A stretch of 42,148 bases of DNA from Dysgonamonadaceae bacterium. GTDB taxonomy: Bacteria > Bacteroidota > Bacteroidia > Bacteroidales > Azobacteroidaceae. Position numbers and translations under genes: made by a program. This document shows positions 28,121 to 36,367 of the stretch, piece by piece (position 1 is the first letter of the stretch; each line of letters opens with the position of its first letter). Location of the stretch: assembly GCA_031267615.1 (NCBI GenBank), contig JAIRYM010000017.1:1-42148 (forward strand). Reading direction: 5' to 3'. The notes beneath the pieces are model-generated. The model was not told the origin of the DNA, did no database searches, and worked only from the letters and a program-made list of their open reading frames with translations.

Positions 28121-29618
28121 TTGCTTCAGCAATATATTCCTGTTTGATGTCTCTTTCACCTTCGAGGTCTGCAATAGTTCGAGACACGCGCAATATTTTA
28201 TCATAAGCGCGAGCAGATAAAGAAAGTCGTTCCATAGCGTTTTTCAATCTGGCAAGCCCGGCAGCATCCGGCATAGCATATTTGTTTAAGAGGCGGGCAG
28301 TCATTTGAGAGTTGCAGTATATTCCTTCTTCGTTTTTGAACCGGTCAGTTTGAATCTGCCTCGCACTAACAACGCGGTCGCGAATTTCTTCACTTGATTC
28401 TGTCGGTCGAACATTAGATATTGCCTCAAACTTCACCGGGACGATCTCAACCTGAATGTCGATACGGTCCATAAGCGGTCCTGAAATACGGTTCAGATAT
28501 TTCTGCACCTGTTGCGTTGAGCATGTGCACGCTTTGTACGGATTGTTGTAATGACCGCACGGGCAGGGATTCATTGCAGCGACAAGCATAAACCCGGCAG
28601 GAAATTCTACAGTCTGTTTAGCCCTTGCGACAGTAATTTTTCGATCTTCGAGCGGCTGGCGAAGTACTTCCAGCACCTGCCTGCTAAATTCGGCAATCTC
28701 GTCGAGAAACAAAACTCCATTGTGAGCCAGCGATATCTCTCCCGGCCGCGGATATGAGCCCCCTCCGACCATCGCGACGTGAGAAATAGTGTGATGCGGA
28801 ACCCGGAACGGACGTATGGCGATAAGCGAATCATTGTTGGTTATTTTTCCTGCCACAGAGTGGATCTTTGTAGTTTCGAGGCTTTCTCTTAAAGTAAGCG
28901 GGGGCAATATTGAAGGAATCCTTTTTGCAATCATACTTTTTCCGGCACCCGGACTTCCCACCATTATAATATTGTGTCCTCCCGCGCAGGCAATTTCTAC
29001 TGCGCGCTTTACATTTTCCTGTCCTCTTACTTCCGCAAAATCAGAGTCGATAAACGACTGTTTTTCGTAGAACTCCCTGCGAGGATTAACAACAGTACGT
29101 TCAAGAGTTATTTCATCATTGAAAAACTTTATTACTTCCGCAAGATTTTTGCAGCCGTACACTTCAAGGTCTTTTACTACAGCAGCTTCTCTTGCGTTGC
29201 TTGCGGGAAGAATCATTCCTTTAAAACCGCACTCCCTGGCTTTAATTGCGATCGGTAATACGCCATGCACGGTTTTAAGCGAGCCGTCGAGCGACAGTTC
29301 GCCCATAATTATAAAATCGCCGATGCGATCGTGTTCAATTTTTTCTGCACCGGCAAGTATTCCTATTGCAAGCGGCAGGTCGTATGACGATCCTTCTTTT
29401 CGTATGTCGGCCGGCGCCATATTGATAACTATCTGTCTACCGGGAAACTTGTATCCACTTTCGTTCAGCGCTGAATTTATGCGTTCGTGCGATTCTTTTA
29501 TACTTACGTCGGGGAGACCTACGAGGAAAAACTTGATTCCTCTGCTGCAATTGACTTCAATCGTAATAATTTGAGCATCTATGCCTTGCAGTGCGGCAGC
29601 ATAAGTTTTAACTAACAT
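28074..29618 (-). CDS. YifB/ComM family Mg-chelatase-like AAA ATPase
   Basis: VEVNCSRGIKFFLVGLPDVSIKESHERINSAL, IIMVGSPGAGKSMIAKRIPSILPPLT, AAMNPCPCGHY. Confidence 0.96.
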   Translation of the reverse strand: MLVKTYAAALQGIDAQIITIEVNCSRGIKFFLVGLPDVSIKESHERINSALNESGYKFPGRQIVINMAPADIRKEGSSYDLPLAIGILAGAEKIEHDRIGDFIIMGELSLDGSLKTVHGVLPIAIKARECGFKGMILPASNAREAAVVKDLEVYGCKNLAEVIKFFNDEITLERTVVNPRREFYEKQSFIDSDFAEVRGQENVKRAVEIACAGGHNIIMVGSPGAGKSMIAKRIPSILPPLTLRESLETTKIHSVAGKITNNDSLIAIRPFRVPHHTISHVAMVGGGSYPRPGEISLAHNGVLFLDEIAEFSRQVLEVLRQPLEDRKITVARAKQTVEFPAGFMLVAAMNPCPCGHYNNPYKACTCSTQQVQKYLNRISGPLMDRIDIQVEIVPVKFEAISNVRPTESSEEIRDRVVSARQIQTDRFKNEEGIYCNSQMTARLLNKYAMPDAAGLARLKNAMERLSLSARAYDKILRVSRTIADLEGERDIKQEYIAEAISYRNLDRENWAEMI

Positions 29619-29675
29619 AGTTTAAAAAATTTGTTTGATGATTATTGTTTTATGATTAAAGGCTTTTACTGTTAA

Positions 29676-30869
29676 TTAAAACAATGTTTTTATCCTTTCG
29701 GTAGCCTCGACAGTAGATTCGCGGTTCCCGAAAGCAGTAAAGCGGAAAAATCCTTCTCCGGCAGAACCAAAACCTGATCCTGGAGTACCAACAACTTGAA
29801 TTTTGTTTAACAGCAGGTCAAAAAACTCCCACGAAGTCATCCTGTCGGGAGTTTGACACCATATATAAGGAGCATTTACTCCTCCGTAGCAGGTCAATCC
29901 CAGGCTTTCGAGAGCAGTTTTAATTATTTTGGCGTTAACCATATAATATTCAATGGCAGATCGAGTCTGTCTCTGTCCATCGGGAGAATAAACCGCCTCT
30001 GCGCCTCGCTGAACGATGTATGCAGTGCCGTTGAATTTGGTAGATTGCCGGCGTTTCCAAAGCGCGTTAAGCGATATTGTTTCTCCTTTTGACGTCTTAG
30101 CCTTAATTTCTTTCGGCACGACAGTATATCCGCATCTCAGACCGGTAAAACCAGCCGTTTTGGAGAAACTGCGAAACTCAATCGCTACCTGTCTCGCCCC
30201 TTCGATTTCAAAAATGCTGTGAGGGACATCCGGTTGAGAAATAAACGCTTCATAAGCCGCATCGAAGAGTATCAGTGAATTGTTGCGGATAGCATAATCA
30301 ACCCAGGGTTTCATCTGGTCTCGTGTCAGGACGGTTCCGGTAGGGTTGTTAGGATAACACAGATAAATCACGTCGGCAGATCGTTTTGGGAAAGGAGGAA
30401 CAAATCCGTTAGAAGGCATACATGGAAGCAGTTCGATTTTCCTGCCGGTCATCAGGTTGGTATCAACATATACGGGGTATGCCGGGTCTGTAATCGCAAC
30501 TGTATTTTCCTGTCCGATGATGTCGCCGATATTTCCCGTGTCACTCTTTGCTCCGTCGCTGATGATAATTTCATCTTCCTCGACGAGAATACCTCTGTCG
30601 ATAAATTCATGTTTAAGAATAGCCTGCACCAGGAAATCGTATCCGTAATCCGGTGCATATCCGCGCAGAGTACGGGCGTCAGCCATCTCGTCAGTTGCGC
30701 GATGAATAGCCTCAATTACGGCAGGCGCAACAGGCTGAGTAATGTCTCCGATACCAAGACTGATTACGGTTTTATCCGGATTTTTCGCCTTGTATTCTCT
30801 TACTTTTTTTGCTACTTCAGCAAAAAGATAATTGTTGCCTATTTCGGTATAATGCTCGTTTATTTTCAT
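29676..30869 (-). CDS. dapL: LL-diaminopimelate aminotransferase
   Basis: VISLGIGDITQPVAPAVIEA, LRGYAPDYGYDFL, LCYPNNPTGTVLTRDQ, FRSFSKTAGFTGLRCGYTVVP. Confidence 0.95.
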   Translation of the reverse strand: MKINEHYTEIGNNYLFAEVAKKVREYKAKNPDKTVISLGIGDITQPVAPAVIEAIHRATDEMADARTLRGYAPDYGYDFLVQAILKHEFIDRGILVEEDEIIISDGAKSDTGNIGDIIGQENTVAITDPAYPVYVDTNLMTGRKIELLPCMPSNGFVPPFPKRSADVIYLCYPNNPTGTVLTRDQMKPWVDYAIRNNSLILFDAAYEAFISQPDVPHSIFEIEGARQVAIEFRSFSKTAGFTGLRCGYTVVPKEIKAKTSKGETISLNALWKRRQSTKFNGTAYIVQRGAEAVYSPDGQRQTRSAIEYYMVNAKIIKTALESLGLTCYGGVNAPYIWCQTPDRMTSWEFFDLLLNKIQVVGTPGSGFGSAGEGFFRFTAFGNRESTVEATERIKTLF

Positions 30870-30890
30870 AAATTCTATGATTTATCAATG

Positions 30891-30898
30891 CAAAGGTA
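30891..30898 (-). promoter_or_regulatory. Bacteroidetes -7 element TACCTTTG for dapL
   Basis: CAAAGGTA on + strand, 22 bp upstream of ATG 30869. Confidence 0.6.
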
Positions 30899-30952
30899 GA
30901 GCATTTTTTTTGAAAAAGTGCAGTATTTGAATGTAAATATAGAGAAAGTTCA

Positions 30953-30960
30953 TACCTTTG
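30953..30960 (+). promoter_or_regulatory. Bacteroidetes -7 element TACCTTTG for ung, with a candidate upstream TTTG at 30926-30929
   Basis: TAnnTTTG, 19 bp before ATG 30980. Confidence 0.6.
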
Positions 30961-30979
30961 TCGGACAGTGTACATAATT

Positions 30980-31642
30980 ATGATTGACGTAAAAATAGAA
31001 TCTTCCTGGAAAGAGCGGTTAGGAGAGGAATTTGACAAACCCTATTTCAAAACCCTTACTGATTTTGTTCGTCAGGAATATTCAACAACACAAATCTTTC
31101 CGAAAGGAAGCCTTATTTTCAATGCTTTCGACAAGACGGCTTTTGATAAAGTAAAAGTTGTAATTCTTGGGCAAGACCCTTATCACGAGCCGAGACAAGC
31201 GCACGGACTTTGTTTTTCGGTAGACAACAATGTTGCGCTACCGCCTTCACTTGTTAATATATATAAGGAGTTAAAAGACGATTTGGGCGTTATTCGTACA
31301 TCCGGCAATCTTGAATGTTGGGCAGAACAGGGCGTTTTGCTCTTAAACTCAACGCTCACGGTTCGCGCACATCAGGCAGGATCACATCAGAATCGCGGAT
31401 GGGAACAGTTTACCGACGCCGTTATTCACAAAGTAGCCGAAGAGAAAGACAATATAGTATTTATTCTTTGGGGTGCTTATGCACAGAAGAAGGGAGCATT
31501 TATAGATCCTTTCCGTCATCTGATAATTAAGTCGGCGCATCCCTCGCCATTATCTGTTTTCAGAGGCTTTTTCGGTAGCCGTCCGTTCAGCAAAACTAAT
31601 GAATATCTGAGGCAAACAGGACAAATGCCGATAGAATGGTAA
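30980..31642 (+). CDS. ung: Uracil-DNA glycosylase
   Basis: [67 protein letters not shown]. Confidence 0.97.
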   Translation: MIDVKIESSWKERLGEEFDKPYFKTLTDFVRQEYSTTQIFPKGSLIFNAFDKTAFDKVKVVILGQDPYHEPRQAHGLCFSVDNNVALPPSLVNIYKELKDDLGVIRTSGNLECWAEQGVLLLNSTLTVRAHQAGSHQNRGWEQFTDAVIHKVAEEKDNIVFILWGAYAQKKGAFIDPFRHLIIKSAHPSPLSVFRGFFGSRPFSKTNEYLRQTGQMPIEW

Positions 31643-31678
31643 AAATATAACAGTGAAATTTCTTTACAAATCATAATA

Positions 31679-32872
31679 ATGAAGATATTAGTATTAAATT
31701 GCGGCAGTTCATCTATCAAGTACAAATTGATGGATATGGACAAAGCAGAAGCTTTGGCGCAGGGCGGAATAGAAAAAATAGGACTTTCGGGTTCATTTCT
31801 TAAACTGACGCTGCCTGACGGGAACAAAGTTGTTCTTGAACGAGAAATAACAGAACATCAGACAGGTATTCGATTTATTTTAGATGTTATAGTTAGCAAA
31901 GAATATGGCTGCATCAAGTCGCTGTCGGAAATCGACGCGGTAGGACATCGAGTTGTTCACGGCGGCGAGAAATTCAGCGAAAGCCAGTTGATAACAAGCG
32001 AAGTGATTCGTAAAATCGTTGAGTGTATTGATTTAGCGCCATTGCACAACCCCCCTAATTTAAGCGGAATTGAAGGTATCAGGGAAATCTTGCCCAACGT
32101 GCCGCAGGCAGCAGTTTTTGATACCGCTTTTCATCAGTCGATGCCGGATTACGCATACATGTACGCACTCCCCTACTCTCTCTATGAAAAATACGCTGTC
32201 CGTCGCTACGGTTTCCACGGCACAAGCCATCGATATGTTTCCCGTCGCGCCTGCGAATTTCTCGGCGTGGATTATTACAAACAGCGCATAATTACCTGTC
32301 ATATAGGAAACGGAGCATCTATCGCAGCAATCGCTTATGGCAAAACAGTTGATACCTCGATGGGCATGACGCCGGTAGAAGGCTTGATGATGGGTACACG
32401 TTGCGGCGACGTCGATGCAGGCGTACTCACATATCTTATGGAAAAAGAACAGTTAGATGCACAGGGCGTTGCAGAATTAATCAACAAACAAAGTGGCGTT
32501 CAGGGCATCACCGGTATCTCGTCGGACATGCGCGAAGTCAGTGCAGCAGCAGAATCAGGCAACCGGCGAGCAAAGCTGGCGCTGCAAATGTATGACTACC
32601 GCATCAAAAAATACGTTGGCGCCTATACAGCAGTACTTGGCGGCTGCGACATCCTGGTCTTTACCGGCGGCGTAGGCGAAAACCAGTGGAAAACCCGCAA
32701 GTCTGTCTGCGAAGGACTGGAATACATGGGCGTCAAGTTCGACAACTCACGCAACGACGGCGTAAGAGGCATAGAAACCATTATCAGCGCCGACCATTCT
32801 GCGGTCAAAGCAGTCGTAATCCCGACAGACGAAGAGTTGCTGATTGCTCAGGACACATTAAGCCTGCTTTAA
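31679..32872 (+). CDS. ackA: Acetate kinase
   Basis: MKILVLNCGSSSIKYKL, VDTSMGMTPVEGLMMGTRCGDVD, FTGGVGEN. Confidence 0.97.
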   Translation: MKILVLNCGSSSIKYKLMDMDKAEALAQGGIEKIGLSGSFLKLTLPDGNKVVLEREITEHQTGIRFILDVIVSKEYGCIKSLSEIDAVGHRVVHGGEKFSESQLITSEVIRKIVECIDLAPLHNPPNLSGIEGIREILPNVPQAAVFDTAFHQSMPDYAYMYALPYSLYEKYAVRRYGFHGTSHRYVSRRACEFLGVDYYKQRIITCHIGNGASIAAIAYGKTVDTSMGMTPVEGLMMGTRCGDVDAGVLTYLMEKEQLDAQGVAELINKQSGVQGITGISSDMREVSAAAESGNRRAKLALQMYDYRIKKYVGAYTAVLGGCDILVFTGGVGENQWKTRKSVCEGLEYMGVKFDNSRNDGVRGIETIISADHSAVKAVVIPTDEELLIAQDTLSLL

Positions 32873-32904
32873 ACACCATATTGCCTGCGTGTGCATCTCA
32901 CACC

Positions 32905-32950
32905 TTCCAGAGTGTATGCCTAACACGTTCCAGAGTGTGTGCCTAACACC
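32905..32950. repeat. Two adjacent 23-bp units plus a degenerate third (from about 32888), with GTGT/ACAC dyads
   Basis: TTCCAGAGTGTATGCCTAACACG / TTCCAGAGTGTGTGCCTAACACC; preceded by GTGTGcatctCACAC. Confidence 0.75.
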
Positions 32951-32952
32951 TC

Positions 32953-34758
32953 TTACTCATTCACCACACAGCGCACCGCGAAGCCGTAGCTGCGACTGAG
33001 GTAGCTCTGGTAAGCTTCATCGCTGTCGAAGTGCAAGCACCAGGCGGTACTAGTACCGTCGGCAGAACTACTCCAGTAGTAGCCGTTGCTACCGGAATTA
33101 CCGGAACTGCTGACCGAAGCACCATTATTGGGGCGGAGACCGCCTGCGGGCGCAAAAAGGCTGGCGCCGGAGTCAGAAGCAGGATTGGTATACAGGACGC
33201 CGATGTAAGCAGCGTCTTTAGTATCCCTACTGACGGCGGAACTTGCTTGACCGCTTACAGAAGTCGCGATAGCGCAACGGTCAAAGTATCCGTCAGCGTA
33301 ATAACCCCAATAACGATGATTATTACCGTGTTGGTTGCGGGTTGCATCGTTGAAGGGCACTTCAAACAAACTCTGCATAAGTTCGGATCCACTGGCAGCC
33401 TGTAATAGGTGGCTATCGTTAATAGCGCCAACAGTAGGACGACGCCAACCCTTAGGACAGGTCTCGTGAGTGGCTCCAAGATCACTCCAGTAACCGGGTA
33501 AGTAGTTGTTTACCCAATAGGATACATAAGCAGAAGGATGGAAAGCAAAGGTTTCGTTTCCTGATATTCCTGCCCACTGAAAGAAAGCGCCAATCTGAGT
33601 AGGATAGTCAACAAACTTACCTTTGTAAGATCCATCTGTGGCTATACCTACGCCGGTAGCGGCAAAAGTTGTTGTTTCGTTTATGAGTTCATTGGTAAGG
33701 TTGTAAGGACTGAACTTGGCAGCAAGATTGCGCTCTGCATTGGTCATATCGCCGCCGGTAGCCTTGTCTTCTTTACGAAAAACATAGTCAGCAGAATGTC
33801 CCTGACGACAATAGATTGTATAAGGTGTATTGTTGACAGTCAGGATAACTTTAGCGTAACGCGGTTTTATTTTTGTGTCGTAGGAGTTGTCTGTCTGAGT
33901 GTTCTTACTCAAAGCGCCGATGCGGAACAGGATATGACCTGTTCTGCTGGCTATTTCTGTAACGCGAGCAGAAGGCAACTGAAATTCTTCAGCGTCGTCA
34001 GGATTGTCTGTCCAGAGGTTAGGGTCGTAACCGCCATTGCCGTCAAGAGTAAGCCACGAACCGGTAGTGCCGGAGTTTTCAATCGAAACAGACCAGGTAT
34101 CGGAAGAAGGATTAGAGACTTTAGAGGCGATAACACGCTCGCCGGTCTGGTCGTCCCGCCAGAAAGCACCTACCCATCTTTTTTTAGTCCATGTGTCGCC
34201 GCCCTTAGTTTCGGGAATAGTAGTGACAGGAGTACCAAATCTTACAGTACATCTAGTGCGGCTGCTTTCGCAGTAAAGACCATCAACATTGGAAATGTAA
34301 TAAGTGCCAGCAACAAGAATAAAAGACTTGGCAAGAGGCTCGCCGTCGGTGGCAACGGAGTAAAACCTGTATTGAGGGTAATCTCCTGCTGTTATATCAC
34401 CTTGTTTCGTGATGTCAAGCACCATAGATGTCTGCGACGGAGCAGGAAGGAGAGTATTACAGGGACAACTGGAAATCCAAGCCGCACCGCTCCAGGTCTC
34501 AATGCAATCTGTCGTAGTGTTAAAAATCTGCAAACCCTTTGCCTTGTTTGTTTTTTCGGTTTGAAATTGCACAGTTGCCTGAAGCGTCTCTCGCTGTTCT
34601 GTTGTCAGTTGCGGCAACCGCAAACCTCCGGAGGTGCTTACTAACTCAAGAATTGAAAACTCCTGCGGATCGCTGAGCGACCCAATAGTTACCTGCGCCT
34701 CAGCGCAACTTGCACTCAACATGAAGAGCGCCGTCATTGTTAAAAGAATCATTTTCAT
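32953..34758 (-). CDS. Secreted surface protein with C-terminal FISUMP-like (Fib_succ_major) domain
   Basis: Signal peptide MKMILLTMTALFMLSASCAEA; C-terminus CPKGWRRPTVGAIND...GYYWSSSADGTSTAWCLHFDSDEAYQSYLSRSYGFAVRCVVNE. Confidence 0.75.
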   Translation of the reverse strand: MKMILLTMTALFMLSASCAEAQVTIGSLSDPQEFSILELVSTSGGLRLPQLTTEQRETLQATVQFQTEKTNKAKGLQIFNTTTDCIETWSGAAWISSCPCNTLLPAPSQTSMVLDITKQGDITAGDYPQYRFYSVATDGEPLAKSFILVAGTYYISNVDGLYCESSRTRCTVRFGTPVTTIPETKGGDTWTKKRWVGAFWRDDQTGERVIASKVSNPSSDTWSVSIENSGTTGSWLTLDGNGGYDPNLWTDNPDDAEEFQLPSARVTEIASRTGHILFRIGALSKNTQTDNSYDTKIKPRYAKVILTVNNTPYTIYCRQGHSADYVFRKEDKATGGDMTNAERNLAAKFSPYNLTNELINETTTFAATGVGIATDGSYKGKFVDYPTQIGAFFQWAGISGNETFAFHPSAYVSYWVNNYLPGYWSDLGATHETCPKGWRRPTVGAINDSHLLQAASGSELMQSLFEVPFNDATRNQHGNNHRYWGYYADGYFDRCAIATSVSGQASSAVSRDTKDAAYIGVLYTNPASDSGASLFAPAGGLRPNNGASVSSSGNSGSNGYYWSSSADGTSTAWCLHFDSDEAYQSYLSRSYGFAVRCVVNE

Positions 34759-34811
34759 TGTCTTATAAAATTTAGAAGTGAATATTTAATAGTTTTTTTA
34801 TGAAAACCAGA

Positions 34812-34881
34812 CTCTGCAAGGCATCGCAAATTGTTTTTAACATTCACTTTAAAAGATTCTTTCGTGCGATACCTTGCAGAG
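34812..34881. repeat. 17-bp inverted repeat (one mismatch) with 36-nt spacer
   Basis: CTCTGCAAGGCATCGCA (34812-34828) and TGCGATACCTTGCAGAG (34865-34881). Confidence 0.85.
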
Positions 34882-34915
34882 CCGGCTGTCATACTGTTTT
34901 GTTTGTTAACTGTTC

Positions 34916-35596
34916 CTACGGAATGATCACGCTTTGAATTTCTCCAAAAGGACCTTTCTGTCCGCGGGTGTTTTCCCAGCGTGCGGCGAACCACAGTTTT
35001 TTACCGCGGTCTTCGTCTGAAAACGTCAGCTTGAGCGGCGTGTGAGTATCGAAATCGGAGCGTGTCAGGTCTTTCAGCACAGGAATGGCGTCGCTGATTG
35101 TCGATATGACCTCTATGCCGTGCTGACCTTCGGGTTTGGATCTCGAGTTTTCCGATGCGCCATAGTGGAAACCGACGGTACGGGCTTCGTCGGCGCGCGC
35201 CCTGATGAAAGGTGCGTGTTCGGCGACCGGAGACGGGCTGTGTCCGCCTGATGAATGTTTCGGAAATCCCATTTTTTCGAGGTCGCCGTCGGTAATTACC
35301 GGGTTTTCCCGAACAAAATTGTAGAGTTTCCTGACTAAGGGGATAAACTCTTCTTCCGCAGCGTTGAGGTCGTCGAGAGCGACGGGCGTACGGGTCGAGA
35401 TGTCGTTCCACACGTCGAACGCGGTGCAAAAAATGGTGCATTGCGGCGTGTAAACGGTGTCATACCAGTCGCCGGGAGGCGTTTTGGCGCTCAGCCCTGC
35501 CTTGATACGAAGATCGCCGATCAGGATTGTGAAGATTAATACTGCCAACTTGTGGCGAAGTTCGTGCCCGTAGGGCAACCAATCATGTGTTGTCAT
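34916..35596 (-). CDS. Uncharacterised protein, RWENTRG-tail family, paralog of 24592-25266
   Basis: Shared tail WENTRGQKGPFGEIQSVIIP and mid-protein GFPKHSSGGHSPSP versus GLPIHKTTRTPSP in the paralog. Confidence 0.85.
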   Translation of the reverse strand: MTTHDWLPYGHELRHKLAVLIFTILIGDLRIKAGLSAKTPPGDWYDTVYTPQCTIFCTAFDVWNDISTRTPVALDDLNAAEEEFIPLVRKLYNFVRENPVITDGDLEKMGFPKHSSGGHSPSPVAEHAPFIRARADEARTVGFHYGASENSRSKPEGQHGIEVISTISDAIPVLKDLTRSDFDTHTPLKLTFSDEDRGKKLWFAARWENTRGQKGPFGEIQSVIIP

Positions 35597-35647
35597 ACAA
35601 TAAAAATTAAATTGTTTGTAAATAATGATTTTTTATATCCAAATGTG

Positions 35648-35920
35648 ATTTGGCTTGAGATGAAAGGGATTCGGCTTGACCCGAAATAGATTTGGCTTGA
35701 GCCGAAAGCAATTTGGCTTGAGCCGAAAGTGATTTGGCTTGAGCCGAAAGTGATTTGGCTTGAGCCGAAAGCAATTTGGCTTGACCCGAAAATGGTTTGG
35801 CTTGAGCCGAAAACGATTTGGCTTGACCCAAAAGCAATTTGGCTTGACCCGAAAACATTTTGGCTTGAGCCGAAAATGGTTTGGCTTGAGCCGAAAACGA
35901 TTTGGCTTGAGCCGAAAACA
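35648..35920. repeat. Tandem array of thirteen 21-bp units
   Basis: Consensus ATTTGGCTTGAGCCGAAAGCA; units start every 21 bp from 35648; each typical unit contains the dyad GGCT-TG-AGCC. Confidence 0.97.
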
Positions 35921-35961
35921 TTGCAGGAAGCCCCGAAGAAAAAGGAAATGCCCCCAAATAA

Positions 35962-36000
35962 TTTTGGGATGAATGAAAAACTTTTCCATTCATCCCAAAA
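35962..36000. repeat. Perfect 14-bp inverted repeat, 11-nt loop, between promoter and array
   Basis: TTTTGGGATGAATG (35962-35975) / CATTCATCCCAAAA (35987-36000). Confidence 0.9.
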
Positions 36001-36182
36001 CAAAGATAAACCGCCCGAAAAAATTTTCGGTCTGTTTAATACAGAATTTATAAATAGATTGTCGGTTACTGGTTTTAGGGGGGGGCGTGTGGCATAAACT
36101 GACACATTTTTTCATGCGTCAATTGCGAATTTTTGATGTAAAAATGTTCGTTTGCCATTTTATTTTTTCGTTTTTACGGCAG

Positions 36183-36190
36183 CAAAGGTA
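36183..36190 (-). promoter_or_regulatory. Bacteroidetes -7 element TACCTTTG upstream of array, leader ORF and RWENTRG gene
   Basis: CAAAGGTA on + strand. Confidence 0.55.
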
Positions 36191-36304
36191 AAACATTATT
36201 TTGAAACGGCAAAATTATTTTGAGTTTTTATTGTGTTTTCAATCCGATTAATAATTTTTGTGCATATAATACAGCAAAATTATTCGAGAATCATATTTTT
36301 TTTA

Positions 36305-36312
36305 TAGTTTTG
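36305..36312 (+). promoter_or_regulatory. Bacteroidetes -7 element TAGTTTTG for ppdK
   Basis: TAnnTTTG, 55 bp before ATG 36368. Confidence 0.45.
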
Positions 36313-36367
36313 CAAACTTTTTCAAATGTAAAAATATCAAAACGAGCAAATCAAAATCGAAAAATCT

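Larger units (their letters stand above)
35593..36105 (-). other. Possible leader ORF across the array (heptapeptide repeat FGSSQIx), ending in ATGA overlap with the downstream gene
   Basis: GTG start at 36105; TGA (35593-35595) overlaps ATG (35594-35596). Several frames are open here, so coding status is unproven. Confidence 0.35.

Noticed and set aside
33796-34644. 282-aa plus-strand ORF antisense to the FISUMP gene
   Set aside because: Antisense to a gene with clear signal peptide and domain; translation lacks family features.
18872-35920. The tandem arrays as CRISPR arrays
   Set aside because: Units are contiguous with no unique spacers, the 21-bp period is too short, and no cas-like gene is present.
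35729-36097. Plus-strand and alternative-frame ORFs over array 3 (WLEPKxI, SRKxFGL, QAKSFSA, RLKPNHF repeats)
   Set aside because: A 21-bp unit without stops opens every such frame automatically, so openness is no evidence of coding. Only the frame coupled by ATGA to the next gene has extra support.
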